Counted from the stretch's first letter, positions 13,301 through 26,476 are shown. The stretch is DNA of 64,000 nucleotides from Davidsoniella eucalypti (GCA_004009845.1 RMBW01000048.1:1-64000); one strand, 5' to 3'. Made by a program: numbers and translations. The notes: generated from the sequence alone by a model not told the origin.

Positions 13301-16300
13301 GCGAGATCCAAGCCCAGCTGCGCATGATCGAGATGGGCGACAACGGAGGCCGCAGTGCTCTTCTAGCTGATCTAGAAAAGGAGATGGGTGCCCAGGAGAA
13401 CCAGTGGCTTCAGCTCCACAACGGTGTTGACCGCAACCGCGACTCATCGTCTACCCTGCGCACTTCTCCAGCTCGCAACCGTTCGAGCATGGCTAATATA
13501 GAGGCCGCTGTAGCTCGTGCTCTGTCGCCGTTTATCGCCTCTCGACGTGCCTCGCGCCTTCAGCGCCACGAAGAGGCTGTTCACCCCGAGCTCCTCAGCG
13601 TTGGTGGCCAGGGCTTCGTGGCCATTCCCATGTCGCAAGTTGGAAGCCCGACTCCCCCCGACTCCGACGACGAAGATACTACCGAGTTCGAATTCAGCAT
13701 CGAGGAGTTGCCTTTGCCTCCTGCTCCCGTTAACAAGCACCTGAAGGTTGCTGCTCGTCCTGCCATGGCTGCTGCCTCCCCGCGTCTGATGATGCAGGTG
13801 GTTGCCCGTCTATGGACTGCCTCAGCCGCTCGCCCCCTCTCGCCTGGTGGCTGGGAAGGCATGTGGCAGCCTGCCCCGTCTCCCATTGTCCGTAGTGACA
13901 TATTCGATGGCCTTGTTGCGCGCGATGTGCGTCCCAAGGCCCGCAAGAGCAATGCTTCTCTCCCCGTTCTCCGGAGCCTCAGACTGTGGCAGCCCTCCAA
14001 GGCTTCTCGCCGCTCGTCGGCCATGTGGAGCCCTTCTAACTCGTCTAGCCTAAGCCGAAGCAACTCCCAAAAGTCGGATCGCCCCGTGACTCTTCGCCCT
14101 CCCCGCCGCAGCCGCCGCATCACGATGCTACCCGATATCCTTGAGTCCCCTAAGCCTTTATCCAACAAGCAGGAGACCCTCGGAATCTTCCAGTTCCCCT
14201 GGGGCGAGACTTCTGATTCCGCCAATGTCCAGATCACCGCCAACAACATGTTCATGACCATGCCTGGTGCCATGGGCTGTACTGCTGACTACACCTCTTT
14301 TCTGGCTGGCGCCTCTGCTGACTTGAGTAGCGACACTGGCTACGTTGGTGGTTCCTACTTTGAGGACTACGAAGACGAAGCTTCAGATGATGAGGAGACC
14401 TACATGCAGGATACTTACGACTATAACGACTTCGACGAGAACCAAACCGAAGCTACTGGCGAGGACTTTGATGAGTCGATGCTGAAGGAAATTGCCAGCA
14501 TGCTCAAGTCGAGCCAGAACCAGCTACCCAGTCGTGGCAGCCTCCTTCCCCAGAGTGCCATGGGTTCGGCAATGATCCCTATGCCTGCTTCTGTTAACCA
14601 GGCCTCAAGAAACAACGACGTCTACTTCACTGGCCGCAGCATCATGTTTGAGAGCGACTCGGATTCTTCCTTTTTTGAGGATTCCGAGGACGAGTTCCAC
14701 GGCGAAGGCGCCGAGTTCATTCTCCAAGATAGAGACTCCTTCACTATTCCCAGTGAGCGCGAGATCATGGAGCCTACTGTATCTGTGGTTGCCAAGGTTG
14801 CCTCGCCCGTCATTCCCATGATCAGCAACAAGCTGTGGGCCGAGATTAACAGCACCGAGAAGAGCTTTGGCCTGTCCCAGCCCGCTTCCGTTTGGGACAA
14901 GTATGTCGCCATGTCTGAGCAATTCGGTGCTTCTACTCGTGCTCGCGGGGCACACGTCATCGATGAAGAGATGCAGATCAACAGCATTTCTCTATGGACC
15001 CGTGAAACCTCGTTCGAAGAGACCACTTCGCTGATGTGGGCACCTAAGAAGAAGACTGTTGCTGCTGCCTCAAAGGCCGTGACCCCTCTTCTGTGGTCTG
15101 CCTCATCATCTACCAAGTACACTGGCTTTGGCCTGAAGCAGTCTCCTGCCGTCTGGACCCAGATCCTCGCTGCCACTGCTATCATCGGTATGCCAAGCCG
15201 CGCCAAGGTTGCCCGTCCCATCGACTCTGAGATGACTCTGGAGTCCTCCGCCATGTGGGCGCCCAAGACCGTCTCGGCTTCAACCAAGGCCCAGCTTTGG
15301 ATGCCTCCTTCCACCTCTGCCGCCTCTGCTTTCGGCCTGCCTCAGCCCTCTGTATGGCCTGCTTCGCCGCTGGTCGCGCCTGCCAAGCTACACAAGGCCA
15401 AGTCACAGGCACAGCTGTCTACTACTCTACCACAGATCGAGAGCGCTGATATGTGGAAGCAAACCAAGAACATTTCCATTCCCATGAGCGACAAGATGTG
15501 GAGCCAGAAGGCCACACTATCTGAGGGTGTGTGGACGCCAGTCGAGAAGCGTCTGTCTGCTGCCAATGGCCTATTCAGCACTGAGCACGTCCGCTCAGAG
15601 TACCGCACGACCTCGGCGGAGCCCATTGCCGCTGAAACTGAGCGCAAGCCTCGTGCTGGCCCCGAAGTCTCCGTGCCTCCGATCCAGTCTCGCGGGATGT
15701 GGAATGAGCAGCAGCAGGCAGTGCAAGAGCCCGTAGTTGAGCAAAACTGGATCGCTGCTGCTACCCAGATGACCATCGAGGAGCCTACTTACTACCAGGA
15801 GCCCGTGTATTACGAGGAGCCTATGTACTACCAGGAGCCTATGTACTACCAGGAGGAGCCCGCAGCTTACTACCAAGAGCCCGTCTATGTCGAGCCTGTC
15901 TTTGACATGAACTCGTACACTGTTCCCAATGCAGTCTACTACCAGCCTGAAGAGCAACAGCAGCAGGCCATGTCCTCCGACGTAATCTGCTTCGAGCCCG
16001 AAGTCCAGCCTATGCAGTCCACCAAGATCCCTATCCCCGTTGCCACCGAGGCTGACTGGGATGCCGCTCTGCAGCAAGCTCAGGTTCTCTCCCTCCGCAA
16101 CACTCACCTGCTCTACAACGCGTCTCCCGCTGACTGGGCGGCAGCACTAGCCGAAGCCCGTGCTTCAGCCTTGGTCAACTGGGCTGCTAAGCTGTCGGCG
16201 GCTACCTCGTCGGTGCTCAAAAACCAATACCTACGCAGCAGCGCGACGCCGGCGGATTGGGATGCTGCTCTTGAAGATGCCTTATACATGTCGCTTTCTG

Positions 16301-16719
16301 ACCGGAGACTTCGTCGTGATGTTGCTCCGTATGAATGGGCTGCTGCTCTAGCCGAGGCCATTGCTGCAGGCTCCGACATGCCTGTTGCCTCCTCGCCATC
16401 GTCCACTTCCTCTACTTCCATGTGGACTTCTACCAGCTCTTCAGTCTCTACCTCTACTGCGACAACTTCCATGGCCGGTGGTATGTGGAGTGCTTCTTCA
16501 AGCTCCTCTGCTCAACGCCGTATTAAGCGCGTCGAAGATCAGCAACAGCGGGAAATGGCTGAGGCGGCCGAGTCTGCTTCGAGACGTCGTCTTCCATTGC
16601 CGCAGGACATGCTGTTGTTACCGAATACGGCGTTTGCGCACCAGAGTACGTGGCGTAAGAATAACGCTAAAAAGATGATTAACTGGCTCGAAGATATGAC
16701 AAGCAAGAATGTCAACTAA
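10383..16719 (+). CDS. Giant multi-pass membrane protein with tryptophan-motif disordered tail
   Basis: Two exons (10383-10420, 10497-16719) encode 2086 residues. The first exon supplies the ATG; the long frame otherwise opens at a TTG inside the intron. About seven hydrophobic segments lie in residues 14-255. The remaining 1,800 or so residues are low in complexity: poly-Gln, Pro- and Ser-rich, with acidic patches near 1300-1360. Between about 1110 and 1760 a short motif of hydrophobic residue plus Trp (MW, LW or VW, often followed by AP, SP or AS) recurs more than a dozen times. A Tyr/Glu/Pro array with YYQEP units occupies about 1773-1818, and four repeats of the form (A/Y)(D/E)W(D/A)AAL occupy about 1865-1968. 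I do not recognise the family. The layout suggests a membrane-anchored multivalent scaffold, which is inference. Long open reading and consistent codon use make it a real gene. Confidence 0.85.
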
Positions 16720-18154
16720 ATGATATATATAAGTAACAAAGAAAGGTGTGTTAAAAGAGGAGAGAAAAAGGTTTTATTTCCTGCTTGAAGATTTTTTTGA
16801 TTCTTTTTTTTCTTTCTTATATATATTCCTCACGTCAGATAATGATTTGGTTTTATTTGTTTCGTTGTCTTTCTTTTATTATTATTATAGTTAATATGTC
16901 CTTCTTTTGTCACCATGTTAGAAGTTATGGCCTCTCTTATTCAGTTTCTTTTTTTTCATTACTTTCTTTGGTTTTTTGGAGTACTCAAATAACACGTCAC
17001 GCTCGTTTTTTTTTTCTTCTATAATCTTAGGTTTTTTTTTACACTATCTCTTTCTTTATATATTTTTTATATTCCCTTGACATTCATTTTTCCGTTCCTA
17101 AAATTGACTATGTATATGTTAATTCATGCTATTTTTTCACAATTACAACATGTCCGTATCTAAAGTGTCATTCACAACACTAGAATGAAAATGGAAAGGC
17201 CACGATGATATGAACTTTAAAGCGATTGATTACATGATGATCAGATAAAAGATGATATTAATAATTTGTTAAATTTCCTTTTTTCCCCTAGCTACTTGGA
17301 TACTTTCTTCCAATTTTTGTTTCTTTTAAAATCCCCTCCCAAGAAAAAAAAACACCAAAATGAAAAGTAGAAAAACGCAATGCCTTGAATATCTAACACC
17401 AAAAAGAAAAAAAGTAAAGAGAGTGTGAATAAAAACAGACCAGAAAATACAAGTACTTGATATGGGAGTGAGGAGGGAGACAGAGAGAGAAAAAAGAAAT
17501 CACAACACAATGAGCGAGACTAAATGATGAAAACCAAGCCACAGAGACAGACAAAAAATCACAGACCGAAAGAAAAAGGAAGAATAGCAATGATGACAGT
17601 GGCAATAATGATAAAAAAGGTGGTGTAATATAAGTAACATAGAACCATTCCTGTATAGAAGAGCAGAAGCGATGTGGGGGCAAGTTTAGCTAAATCAAAC
17701 ACTTGAGATAGAATATAAAAGGGGGAGGAGGCTGACGAGTTAAGAGATTGTAGGGTAGGTTGGATGGGATAAAATAGATAAAGAAACACACATGTCATCT
17801 CGCGTTAAAGCCATGATGCAGTAAGAGAAGAACCCCAAAAATAGAAAGAAAGAAAAAGCAGAGAAACAAGAAACAGTTCATCATCGTATATTTGCAGGCG
17901 CTGCTTATAAGAACGCCAGGCAAGATGGGACAGACACACAAGCCGAGGAGAAAAAGAAAAAGGGGGAGGAGGGATAGAAATGACAATAAAGGTGTACCGG
18001 ATCCAGAATGTAGACAGAAAGACAACGTAAGAAAACAAAAGTCCAAGAGTAAAAGTAAGAAATATACGACAGAGCAATGAAAAGAAACCACAAGTACACG
18101 CGTTCAGAAACGGCAAACTCCAACAGGGAGCGTTAAGCAACACAAACGATGATG
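16720..18154. other. Intergenic region between convergent genes
   Basis: The flanking genes point towards each other, so this 1.4 kb holds two 3' ends. It is AT-rich with long T tracts near 16,790-17,040 and A tracts (T on the minus strand) near 17,340-18,060, consistent with untranslated and polyadenylation regions for both. No gene, tRNA or repeat was recognised. Confidence 0.5.
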
Positions 18155-21100
18155 CTATGATACAGTCATTGCTGCAAGCCCACGTTTTATCGCCGTTGGA
18201 GAAGATGCCGTTGTAGCATCTTTTCGAGAACTCGAATCAGACGCTCCACCATTGCCAGTACTGCTACCAACTCCATCTCCAAGAGACATGTGGCTCAAAG
18301 CAGACGGAGCCCGAGGACGAGCCCGGCTGGGGCTGTTGGCAGGATCATTGAACATTTGCATAAATGCGGGGTTTCCTCGTAATGGCTGACTGCGGCGAAA
18401 GGGGCTCTGTTGCTGGGCAGCCGGGTCATTTTGGTGGATGACGTCGGCCAGGCTATCACGAAGATCGCTGGCCTGCTTGACGAGGGTCTTAAGACTCGTA
18501 GTGTCGAAGTGGAACTTGCCATCGACGCCACGTCCATTGTCTGGCGTGGTGCTGTGGTGGACGGCGGCAGCAACAGAACGGACGGCGCCAGTGATGTCCT
18601 TTTGGTGGCGGACAGGCTCGGGAGTATGCGGCAACGGCGGCTCGTTTAGCGAGGGCTCTTCCTCGCAGAGAGGCCAGTTAGGCGCAAACTGCGGAGGAGA
18701 CGAAGACGCGCTGGAACCACCAAAAATGTTGTCGTCGGGAAGCAGGACAGAGCTGCGGCGAGGTACGCCACGGACAGCAGATGTTAGTGAGCCAGATGCG
18801 GACTGATCCATACGGTCAAAGGCATCGTCAAAAGCAGACAGTTCGTGGGCATCGAAGCTATCATCCATAAAGCGATCGCTCAGCTCAGAAGGGGGCTCAA
18901 CCGGCATAGACGAGACGACGTCACCATCGAGATCCTCCTCATCAGGGGAAGCTAAGGCAATGATGCCATCGGCTTCCTGCCAAAGAGCCGAGTGAGAGCC
19001 AGTCATTAGATCCAACTCGCGGCCATGGCGACACAAACGCTTCAGATCGTTAACCAGAAGCGAGAGTTCGCGGATCTGGCCAGAATGAGCGCGCAGGCTT
19101 GGCTGGCTAGCTTGGATGGATGCAGGTACCAGCATCACAAAGCTACTGCGAATCTCAGAGTCGCCGCCGTGTGTGTCAATAGCAGTAGGCTCGTCTCCAA
19201 ATTCAAAGTCCTCACCCCAATCCTCGCTCACTGTCTTCGTGCCGAGGCCCCAGGTGCCAAACTTAGGGTTTGTAGGAGGCGCCTGGCTGTCATTCTGTTC
19301 ATTTGTCACAGGCACACTTTGGCTGCGGATATGAGCAGGAATAGGTGTGCGGCGGTTAGACGGACGTCCACCGCGTGTCTCGATATCGCGTTTGCCATGG
19401 ACAGTTTTGGGCCGAGAGCTTTCGAGCTCGCCGTCGATGTGAATAGAAGGCTCAGTCCAGTCAAAAAGGTTGCTGAGGGGACGCTCAGAAACTTCGTCGA
19501 ACTGATTCTCAGTTTTCGCGTTGCTGCTCATGTTGGCCAAGGCTTTGCGCATAGTCATGGAAATGCTATGCGTGTTCATCGAGCCTTGAACAGATGGTGG
19601 TGAAAGGCCACTGTGTACAAAGGAGTCCTCGTTCCAGTCATCGTCGTCGAGGTCGTCATCAATAGATGTCCGGGGCTCGTACTCCTGGTGAACAATCTGG
19701 AGGCGGGGGCGAATGGCAACGGGGGTGGGCAAGTTATCCTCGTCTTTATCCCTGAGAAAACTAGGGGCGTCCCAAGCAGGGTCTGGAAGAATAGAAGGTC
19801 TCTTCTTGGTCTTGAATTCAATGGTGGTACTCGGGGGTGAGTCGTTAAATATGGATTCGAGGGGCGTATCAAGAACACGAGTTCGTACAGATGCTCTAGT
19901 CCGCAAAGAATCGAACATATCCTCGCTACGGAAATCAGTATCATCGTCAGCTGAAGCAAAGCCACCATCAATATCAGAACTAGCCACAGTTGATGAACGC
20001 TCACGGCGCGAGTAACTCTGAGACTGGCCACTGGATGCTCTAGAACTAGAAGTCGCAGGAATGTGGCCGACTACTGGGGAAGGGTGTAATGAAGCAGTAT
20101 CGGTTCCACGTGCACGCTCAAAAGCTTGCATCGTAGGGCGAGCCGATGGCAATGGGGGTAACGGCGGTAATGGTGGCAGGGGAATAGACATATTGCGAAT
20201 ACGTCCAACAATTTGAGAGTCGCTCGGTGACGTTGAAACAGCATCGTGCCATTCTTCTTCATCGTCTCTCGAGTCTTCGTCGCCATTTCTCTCGTCCTCT
20301 TCGGGGTAAACCATCATACTGTGTGCCTCGACAATGGGTTCCTGGAAATCCTCATTATCATTGTTGTCGCACAAGATCGATGCCTCGATGGTGTCGAGTG
20401 TGGCAACAGCATAGTGAGTGCTCCTTCGGCCCATTGATGTGGCTAGATCTGGTGAGCCAATAGCGTCGTCTTGAGGTGTGGGCGATCTCACGTCGTTTGA
20501 TCGCTTAGATCTACGTAGACTGCCAGTTTTCGGAATCCAGGTGCTGGGCGATTTCAATGTCATTGAAAGCGATCTACGTGGCGTCTTTCCGCCAGTGGGA
20601 GACTGGGGCGTAGGAGATTGAATACCAGAGTGCTCTTTGTTAGTGTCTTGTATTTGATTGTGTTCGCTGAAGCCAGCGGAAGATGGCAGTTCGTCCTCGA
20701 ATAACACAGGATCGTCAAGGTTGAAGACAACAGGCGCATGTATTGGCGTGGCTATTATAGGTGGTAGAGGAGCGAACTCTAACTGGTCAGGCTTGATAAG
20801 ACAGGCTGGCGAGTTAGCTGCACTCTCGCCTACAAATACACGACGGGTCACAGCAGCCAAGCGGCGCCCAGACATGTTGGTGCTCTCGGCAAATCGGTTA
20901 GAACCGCTACGAAGGTTGACCATGATTGTTTGGGCGTGTAAGAACGAGGCCCAACGAGTGCGACGTATAGGGCGCACTTCAGAAAGTGGCCGAACAAATG
21001 GCGATGGGGACGGGTCAATGGCGTGGCTTTGATCAAGCGAGAAAACAGGAGGCTCAACGGTAGTTGGGCTGTTCAAGTTCTGAAGGGTAGCAGACCGCTG

Positions 21101-22430
21101 GTGGCTTGTGGCAGGACGACGAAAGGAGGGCAGGTGCGAGTTGGCTCGGCGACGCCCTGGTTCGGGGCTTTGACAAGACGAAGGTGGCCGCTTGACAAGC
21201 TTATTTAGCTTATAGGGCTGTGTTTTTGGTGTAGGAGACGACGACGGTGACGACGAGAGCACAGAGTTGCTGTGGGCGAACGAGTGATCGAGGGCAGAGC
21301 CTAAGCGAGAAGCAAAGCCGTGCTGTGAAGCAGGTCGGCCAGTAAGTCTGCGAATCCACGAGCCGTTTGAGGACACGGAGTTACAGCGGTCTTCGTCGAC
21401 AGCAGGCGTCTGCGAGCGAGAATTTGGCTGGCTGGTAGTGTTGCCGTAGCTGTGGTAGCTCGTGTCGAGGGTGTGCTGGCTGGTCTTCTGTGACTGGGGG
21501 CTCCTGCGAAACGACAGTTGACGACTCAGGGTGTAGCGACGGGACACGGGACGATTGGCTCTGGGCGAGGCGGTAGCGATTGTGGCGGTGGACGGCTGGT
21601 GGTGGATTCGGCGTAGCGAAGACGAGTGCTTGAGACTCTGTGTGGATTTATGCAGCTGGTGATGCAGGTGACCGGAATAGTCGTCGCGAGACCTTGACGA
21701 TGGTGGTGATATTGGTACAGATTGCAGTTCCTCTGCCGGCACGCTAAGGCGCGAGAAGCGCGCAAAGGTGGGCTCGCAGTCCTGCGAGAACGGGCGGTTC
21801 TGTCGCGAGCGCGATGGTGTCGTTGTTCGCGGACGAGCAGCTAATGACGCCGATCGTGAGATGTACGATGTGTGTGCTCTGTTGCGGAAGCTGTCCTGGT
21901 CGGGCAGTGCCTGGCCAAAGACAAAGCCTGAGCTGGCGGCAGCCGCAGCACAGCTGGAGCCAACAAGCTAGAGAGAGGCAAGAGCAAAAGGTTAGCGGAC
22001 GTATAGTCGGACAAACGGTATTAGGCGAGTAATAATGCAAGTGAAGCCAGTAGTGGTGTTTCTCGACTCAACAATACAAACAAGATGAGATTTTTTTTCG
22101 TCGAAATAAAATCATGCTTATCGAGTCTGAGCCAAAGTCCAAGCATCGGTTTAGATTTTCAGAACAGTAAAGGGCCTATTTTTTTTACTGGGCCCTAGTA
22201 TTTTGGTTTAGTGTTCTAGCAGTGTCGTCACGTCACAGGCCCTCTTTTGAACAAGGACAGGACGGTAGACACAGAATCAAAAACAACTAAGGGTAGGTAG
22301 GGTCAAAGAAGCACAAAACGCTCCTCCCTACATAATAGCCATTGAAGGGAGATTTTGGCGAGCGAGGCAACGGACTATGTTGAGGGGGGTATATAGTAAG
22401 GAAAAAACTCACACTTGGAATGGTCTGCAT
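18155..22430 (-). CDS. Large disordered protein resembling septation regulator Byr4
   Basis: Two exons on the minus strand: an 18-nt first exon (22430-22413, MQTIPS), a 445-nt intron with a GTGAGT donor and CTAG acceptor, and a long exon (21967-18155); total 1276 residues. The long frame has no ATG near its apparent N-terminus, and this exon restores one exactly in frame. Most of the protein is Ser/Pro-rich and disordered, with a PPLPPLP run near residue 600. Three conserved-looking pieces stand out: EDWGEDFEF near 920-930, IRELSLLVNDLKRL near 971, and LWQEADGIIALASPDEED near 998, then a possible helix (SLKTLVKQASDLRDSL) towards the C-terminus. From memory of the family these resemble Byr4/Bfa1, the scaffold half of the two-part GAP that restrains the septation GTPase. 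I hold this assignment at about even odds. Confidence 0.7.
21968..22412 (-). other. Long first intron of the Byr4-like gene
   Basis: This 445-nt intron separates an 18-nt coding exon from the main exon. The donor is GTGAGT and the acceptor CTAG, and the phase is 0 on both sides. It is several times longer than most other introns in the window. It contains short A/T runs but no recognised element. Confidence 0.6.
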
Positions 22431-25400
22431 TGTGACGGTGCTCAATTGCTATGCTAGATGCCTCTGTCGTTCAGCTAAAGCAGCAGACTTGGTGAGAAAG
22501 TCTGGCAGTGCCTAGGCGGGCGATGAGCAAAAGCTCAGAGCGGACGTTGAGGCTCTATCAAGCGATCACAAGCGATATTTTGCACGATAAAGCGGAGGAT
22601 AGAGTACAACTCGGTACGTCGACTGAAAGAAAAGGCGAGCGGCGTAGTAGCGGGAAAAAGAGCAGGAAAACTATAGCATGAAGAGCCAAAATCTGGTTGG
22701 TTTGGACCGGTCGTGTCGTCGCTATGGCGGAAAAATTGTTTACTTTTTGGATGTTATTCTTCGACAAAAGAACGCTAAAGCCAACAATCTGCTTGTTTTG
22801 ATAGCCAAAATAAAGCTGTAACTAAGCAACAATGGCCAAAGGATAAGAAAAAAAAAGAAACAAGACGCTTAAAATCTAGTATCCGAAATATCCAGCTAAA
22901 ATCGAGCCGGCTGTATAATAATCGGCAATTATATCGAGCAATGTTGATGTTCGATTTCTCAATGGTTGATGATGAAATTTTGATGGCAAAACAAAGATAG
23001 AAGACAGAAATAAAAAATGTACGGAAAAGAAAAGAAAAAGAATAATAAAAAATGCTGCAATGGAAATGACGATGAGATTTTTGACTACCTCCAAACAAAT
23101 TTAGTTGTTCGGCAACTACCACAGCAAGACGATGTATAGGAAACAGCAATTCTATGGGGAACAAGCAAAAATGGAAAGACCAGAGACTATAAACAAAGAA
23201 GAAAATAAGGTGCCGTTATTTCGTTAATATTTCGAGGATATAATGTAATGGAGCTAAACAAGACAAAGTCGAGGCTTGCAGAAGAGACGCCTGATTCGCT
23301 AGTAAAAGCTGATATTCGAGAAACCGGTGACAGGTTCGGATCGTGATCGCGTTGGAAAGACAAAGACAGGCGGGCTTCTTAGGGTTTGGCGAAGACAATA
23401 AGCAGTACGTTCTGCTTGATCTCGATCTTGATCTCGAATTCCCACCCTCAAGGCTCTGAGTGGTCTTGAAGGGATTCGGGAGGGCAGATGAAGAACAAAC
23501 AAGAAAAAGAAGAAGAAGAGAAGAGAGAAAGAAAGAAAACAAGCTGTCGAGCAAGAAAAAAGGCGCTGTGACGCAGCATATAGATGATTTCGCTCAAGGA
23601 AGCACACAGCAACAAACAAAGGCCAAGAGCTTCGTCTCTCGAATAATGTCAAGTCTTGAGCAGAGCAGAGCAGAAAACGCAGAAATAAACAACAGAGCCG
23701 TTGCGAGCTTTGTCTTGTCTTTCCCTGTCCAAGTTCCCTGCCCAAGTTCCCTGCCTCTAGGCCCTGACTTTGGCCTGGTTCTCCAGCTTGCTCTTGGGCC
23801 TTCTCTGGTGAGTATGTATTGTTTATTCTTTGATTTTACCGCCAGGCGTCTATTGTTCTATAGGGCACAGCTCTTAGCATCTCTTTGATTACGCTGTTAC
23901 TCTACTAGCCACACTCGCTCTTCGGCACCCTGGAACTGGCTAACATCCCGGCCCTACAATTAACAGAGAATTTAACCAGGCCACCAAGAACAAGAACGAA
24001 GACGTGAGATTGCTGAACACAGCACTGTATAACACACGCTAGTGCTGGGTCTGTGACGGACGCTTACAGATGCTTCTTGGGGGGGAGCCCGATATGGGAC
24101 CAGCATGCTTGTTCCAGTCTAGAAAAGGCAAGACGATATAGTGTCGGCTCCGGTAATTATGCTGCAAGGTATGTGGTTTCGCTTTTATTGCGAATTTTGT
24201 AGGGCACAAGAGCCAGAGCTTGCATATCTGCATGTATGAGCCCGTTTATACACAGAGTACAGAGTTATGACATGGCTGTGCACAACGTTTGCCAGCCAAA
24301 CAAACAGCTAGAACAGGAACAGCACAATGGCTTTGTCAAAATGGCTTCTATACAGTAGTGTGTATTGCATTTACAGACGGGCTGGGCTCTCCCTGCCTCT
24401 CAATATCCCCGATATCACAGTGGATAATATAGAGAGGCTGTCAGGCGACAAATGTCCAAGCCAACAAAAAGATGGGAAGGAAAGAGACAAGACGCAATCA
24501 GAAATACACGTCGTCATTCCAGATCTTCGGGGTGCTCTCGAATTCCGGAGGTCTCCTTTTCCCCGTCACGTCTTGAGGAGGGCCCAACCCAACCTCATTA
24601 ATCACTATATATATATACAATATATACAATACATGCATACATTGCAACATACAATCTACACAGTTATAGACGCCGACACCCACTGTCTGACCACCCGCCC
24701 ACACGGACGTCAAGATATCTCGGCAGGCTGGGTTGGCTGAGCAATGCTTTGAGAAAAATCGAATACTCAATATAAGATGCCGGCCGAGCTAGCACACCTT
24801 CTCCCTGTTCATCGTAAGGCTCATGGCTCAGATGAGAAGTTCGTACATTAGATTGAAGCCTACTGAACTATCATGACTATACTTGTACTTCAGCTGCAAT
24901 CCCGTCATGCCCTCGTCTCATCCCATCTCATGTCTACGCCAGTCTCGTTCCGTCCCATCTCATCCCATCATATCCTTATCCCATCCATCGTCTGTAGCAC
25001 AATCCATTCTCAATACCCAAGTTATGGATTCTGGATGCTCGCTTCACAATAATCTGCCAGGGTTATGCTGAGAACGTGTACATAATATGCAGCGGTTGTA
25101 GTGTAAGGAGCTGTAGGGAACTAATACACAATTTAGGCACACGTCCACTGCATATTACATCTCAGGCCCTTGCCTTAACATGACCCGATACTATTTCATT
25201 GTCTAGCCGACTTGAAGCCTATTTATTACATGTGTATTGTTTTCGTTGGTTTTGAGCTAGCAAGCACTCCCTGCCAGTCAGGCAAGTAGGCAAATAGGAC
25301 CTGCATAGCCGGCATCCCATGCATTCAACGATGAGCCTAGTGTTATATTGGCGTATTTTTTCTATTCTTGCTTTGATTTTTCCTGTATACTACATGTCCT

Positions 25401-26442
25401 GCCAATACTGCTACATATGTAATATACGACAAGAAAGAAAACAAAGAAAGAAAAAAAAAAAAAGATAAAAAGGGACCAAAAAGAATATTCTGCCGGGAAT
25501 CGGATATTTGAACCACTCCCGTTCCTATCAGGTTGACGCCTCTTTTCTCGTCCCCGGATAATCTCTGCAAAATACCGAGATGACGGTTTACTTTAGTAGC
25601 TTGTCCGAGCCTGCATATCTGATATATGCAGCTTTGCATAGCACAAGCAAGGCACAAAGGAAAAGCACAAGCAGTTTTTGAGTACAGATCGAAGACATGG
25701 TCTCTGGCCCGGCTGTCTGGGATTTTATGCAGATAGTCAGTGCCTATTTTCTGATCCATATTGTCTCTACTTTAGCTTGCTTCTTCGTCTGTTCATTTGT
25801 TGGGTGCATATATATATATGTATATGTACATACTAGGGACTATATTATTTGATTAGCGAACAAATTATGGTATGGCGGTATTACCCAATGGCGTCTATGT
25901 GCAAATGTAAATTATGTATAATGCCAATCATTCGCAAACCCTCCAATTATGAAGAGCAAAGTCAATAAATTAGTATAAATATGCGGGCCCCCTACAGCCT
26001 AATCGCCTTTTTGCTTTATTTTTATTTTTTTTATTTTTTTTATAGCTCGTCCTGGTCACTGTGCATAGAGGGCACAGCAACATAAGTTTGTGCTTAGGAA
26101 GTTTGCTATGTATGTATAACGCAGGCGTGAATTCATAAGACGATCAACCGTGCCCTCCTCCCCTTTTTCTTCTTCTGTATTAATCCACCAAAGCATTTGC
26201 TAGCCTCTGGAGCTCTTGGTTGCACTTATACAGCCTGCTTAGTCAGCCCAGGCGATTCCCAATGCACTGGACCAACAAACCATCCCGAGCTGGAGCAACC
26301 AAACGACAGAAAAGTTCCGTTACTGTGGTACCATTTATGCCCTGACTTGCTATATATGCAGCAGCACATTCATAAGTGCTATACAAGTACATGGCATGTA
26401 TAATTAATGGTGTAGAGAGGCCTGCTCGTAATAAGACGTGCT

Positions 26443-26476
26443 GCTGCTATAGAGATACTATAGTGTGTATAGCAGC
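26443..26476. repeat. Stem-loop with 9-bp perfect arms
   Basis: GCTGCTATA at 26443-26451 is the exact reverse complement of TATAGCAGC at 26468-26476, with a 16-nt loop. It sits in gene-poor AT-rich DNA. No neighbouring gene uses it as an obvious terminator, so the role is unknown. Confidence 0.4.

Noticed and set aside
13581..14273. A 230-codon open frame on the minus strand inside the giant membrane-protein gene, with several others nearby
   Set aside because: They lie opposite a long GC-richer coding exon, where antisense frames stay open by chance. No domains or splice signals support them.
23460..23888. 142-codon plus-strand open frame in the leader of the Byr4-like gene
   Set aside because: Its Arg/Lys/Glu-rich head comes from an A/G-rich tract, the opposite strand of a pyrimidine leader. 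It has no family features.
24605..24640. TA-rich repeat considered as a CRISPR-like or tandem array
   Set aside because: It is a simple microsatellite with no spacer-repeat regularity, and the organism is a eukaryote.
25494..25520. A T-arm-like GGTTCAAAT on the minus strand suggesting a tRNA
   Set aside because: No matching acceptor stem, anticodon arm or D arm could be found at the right distance.
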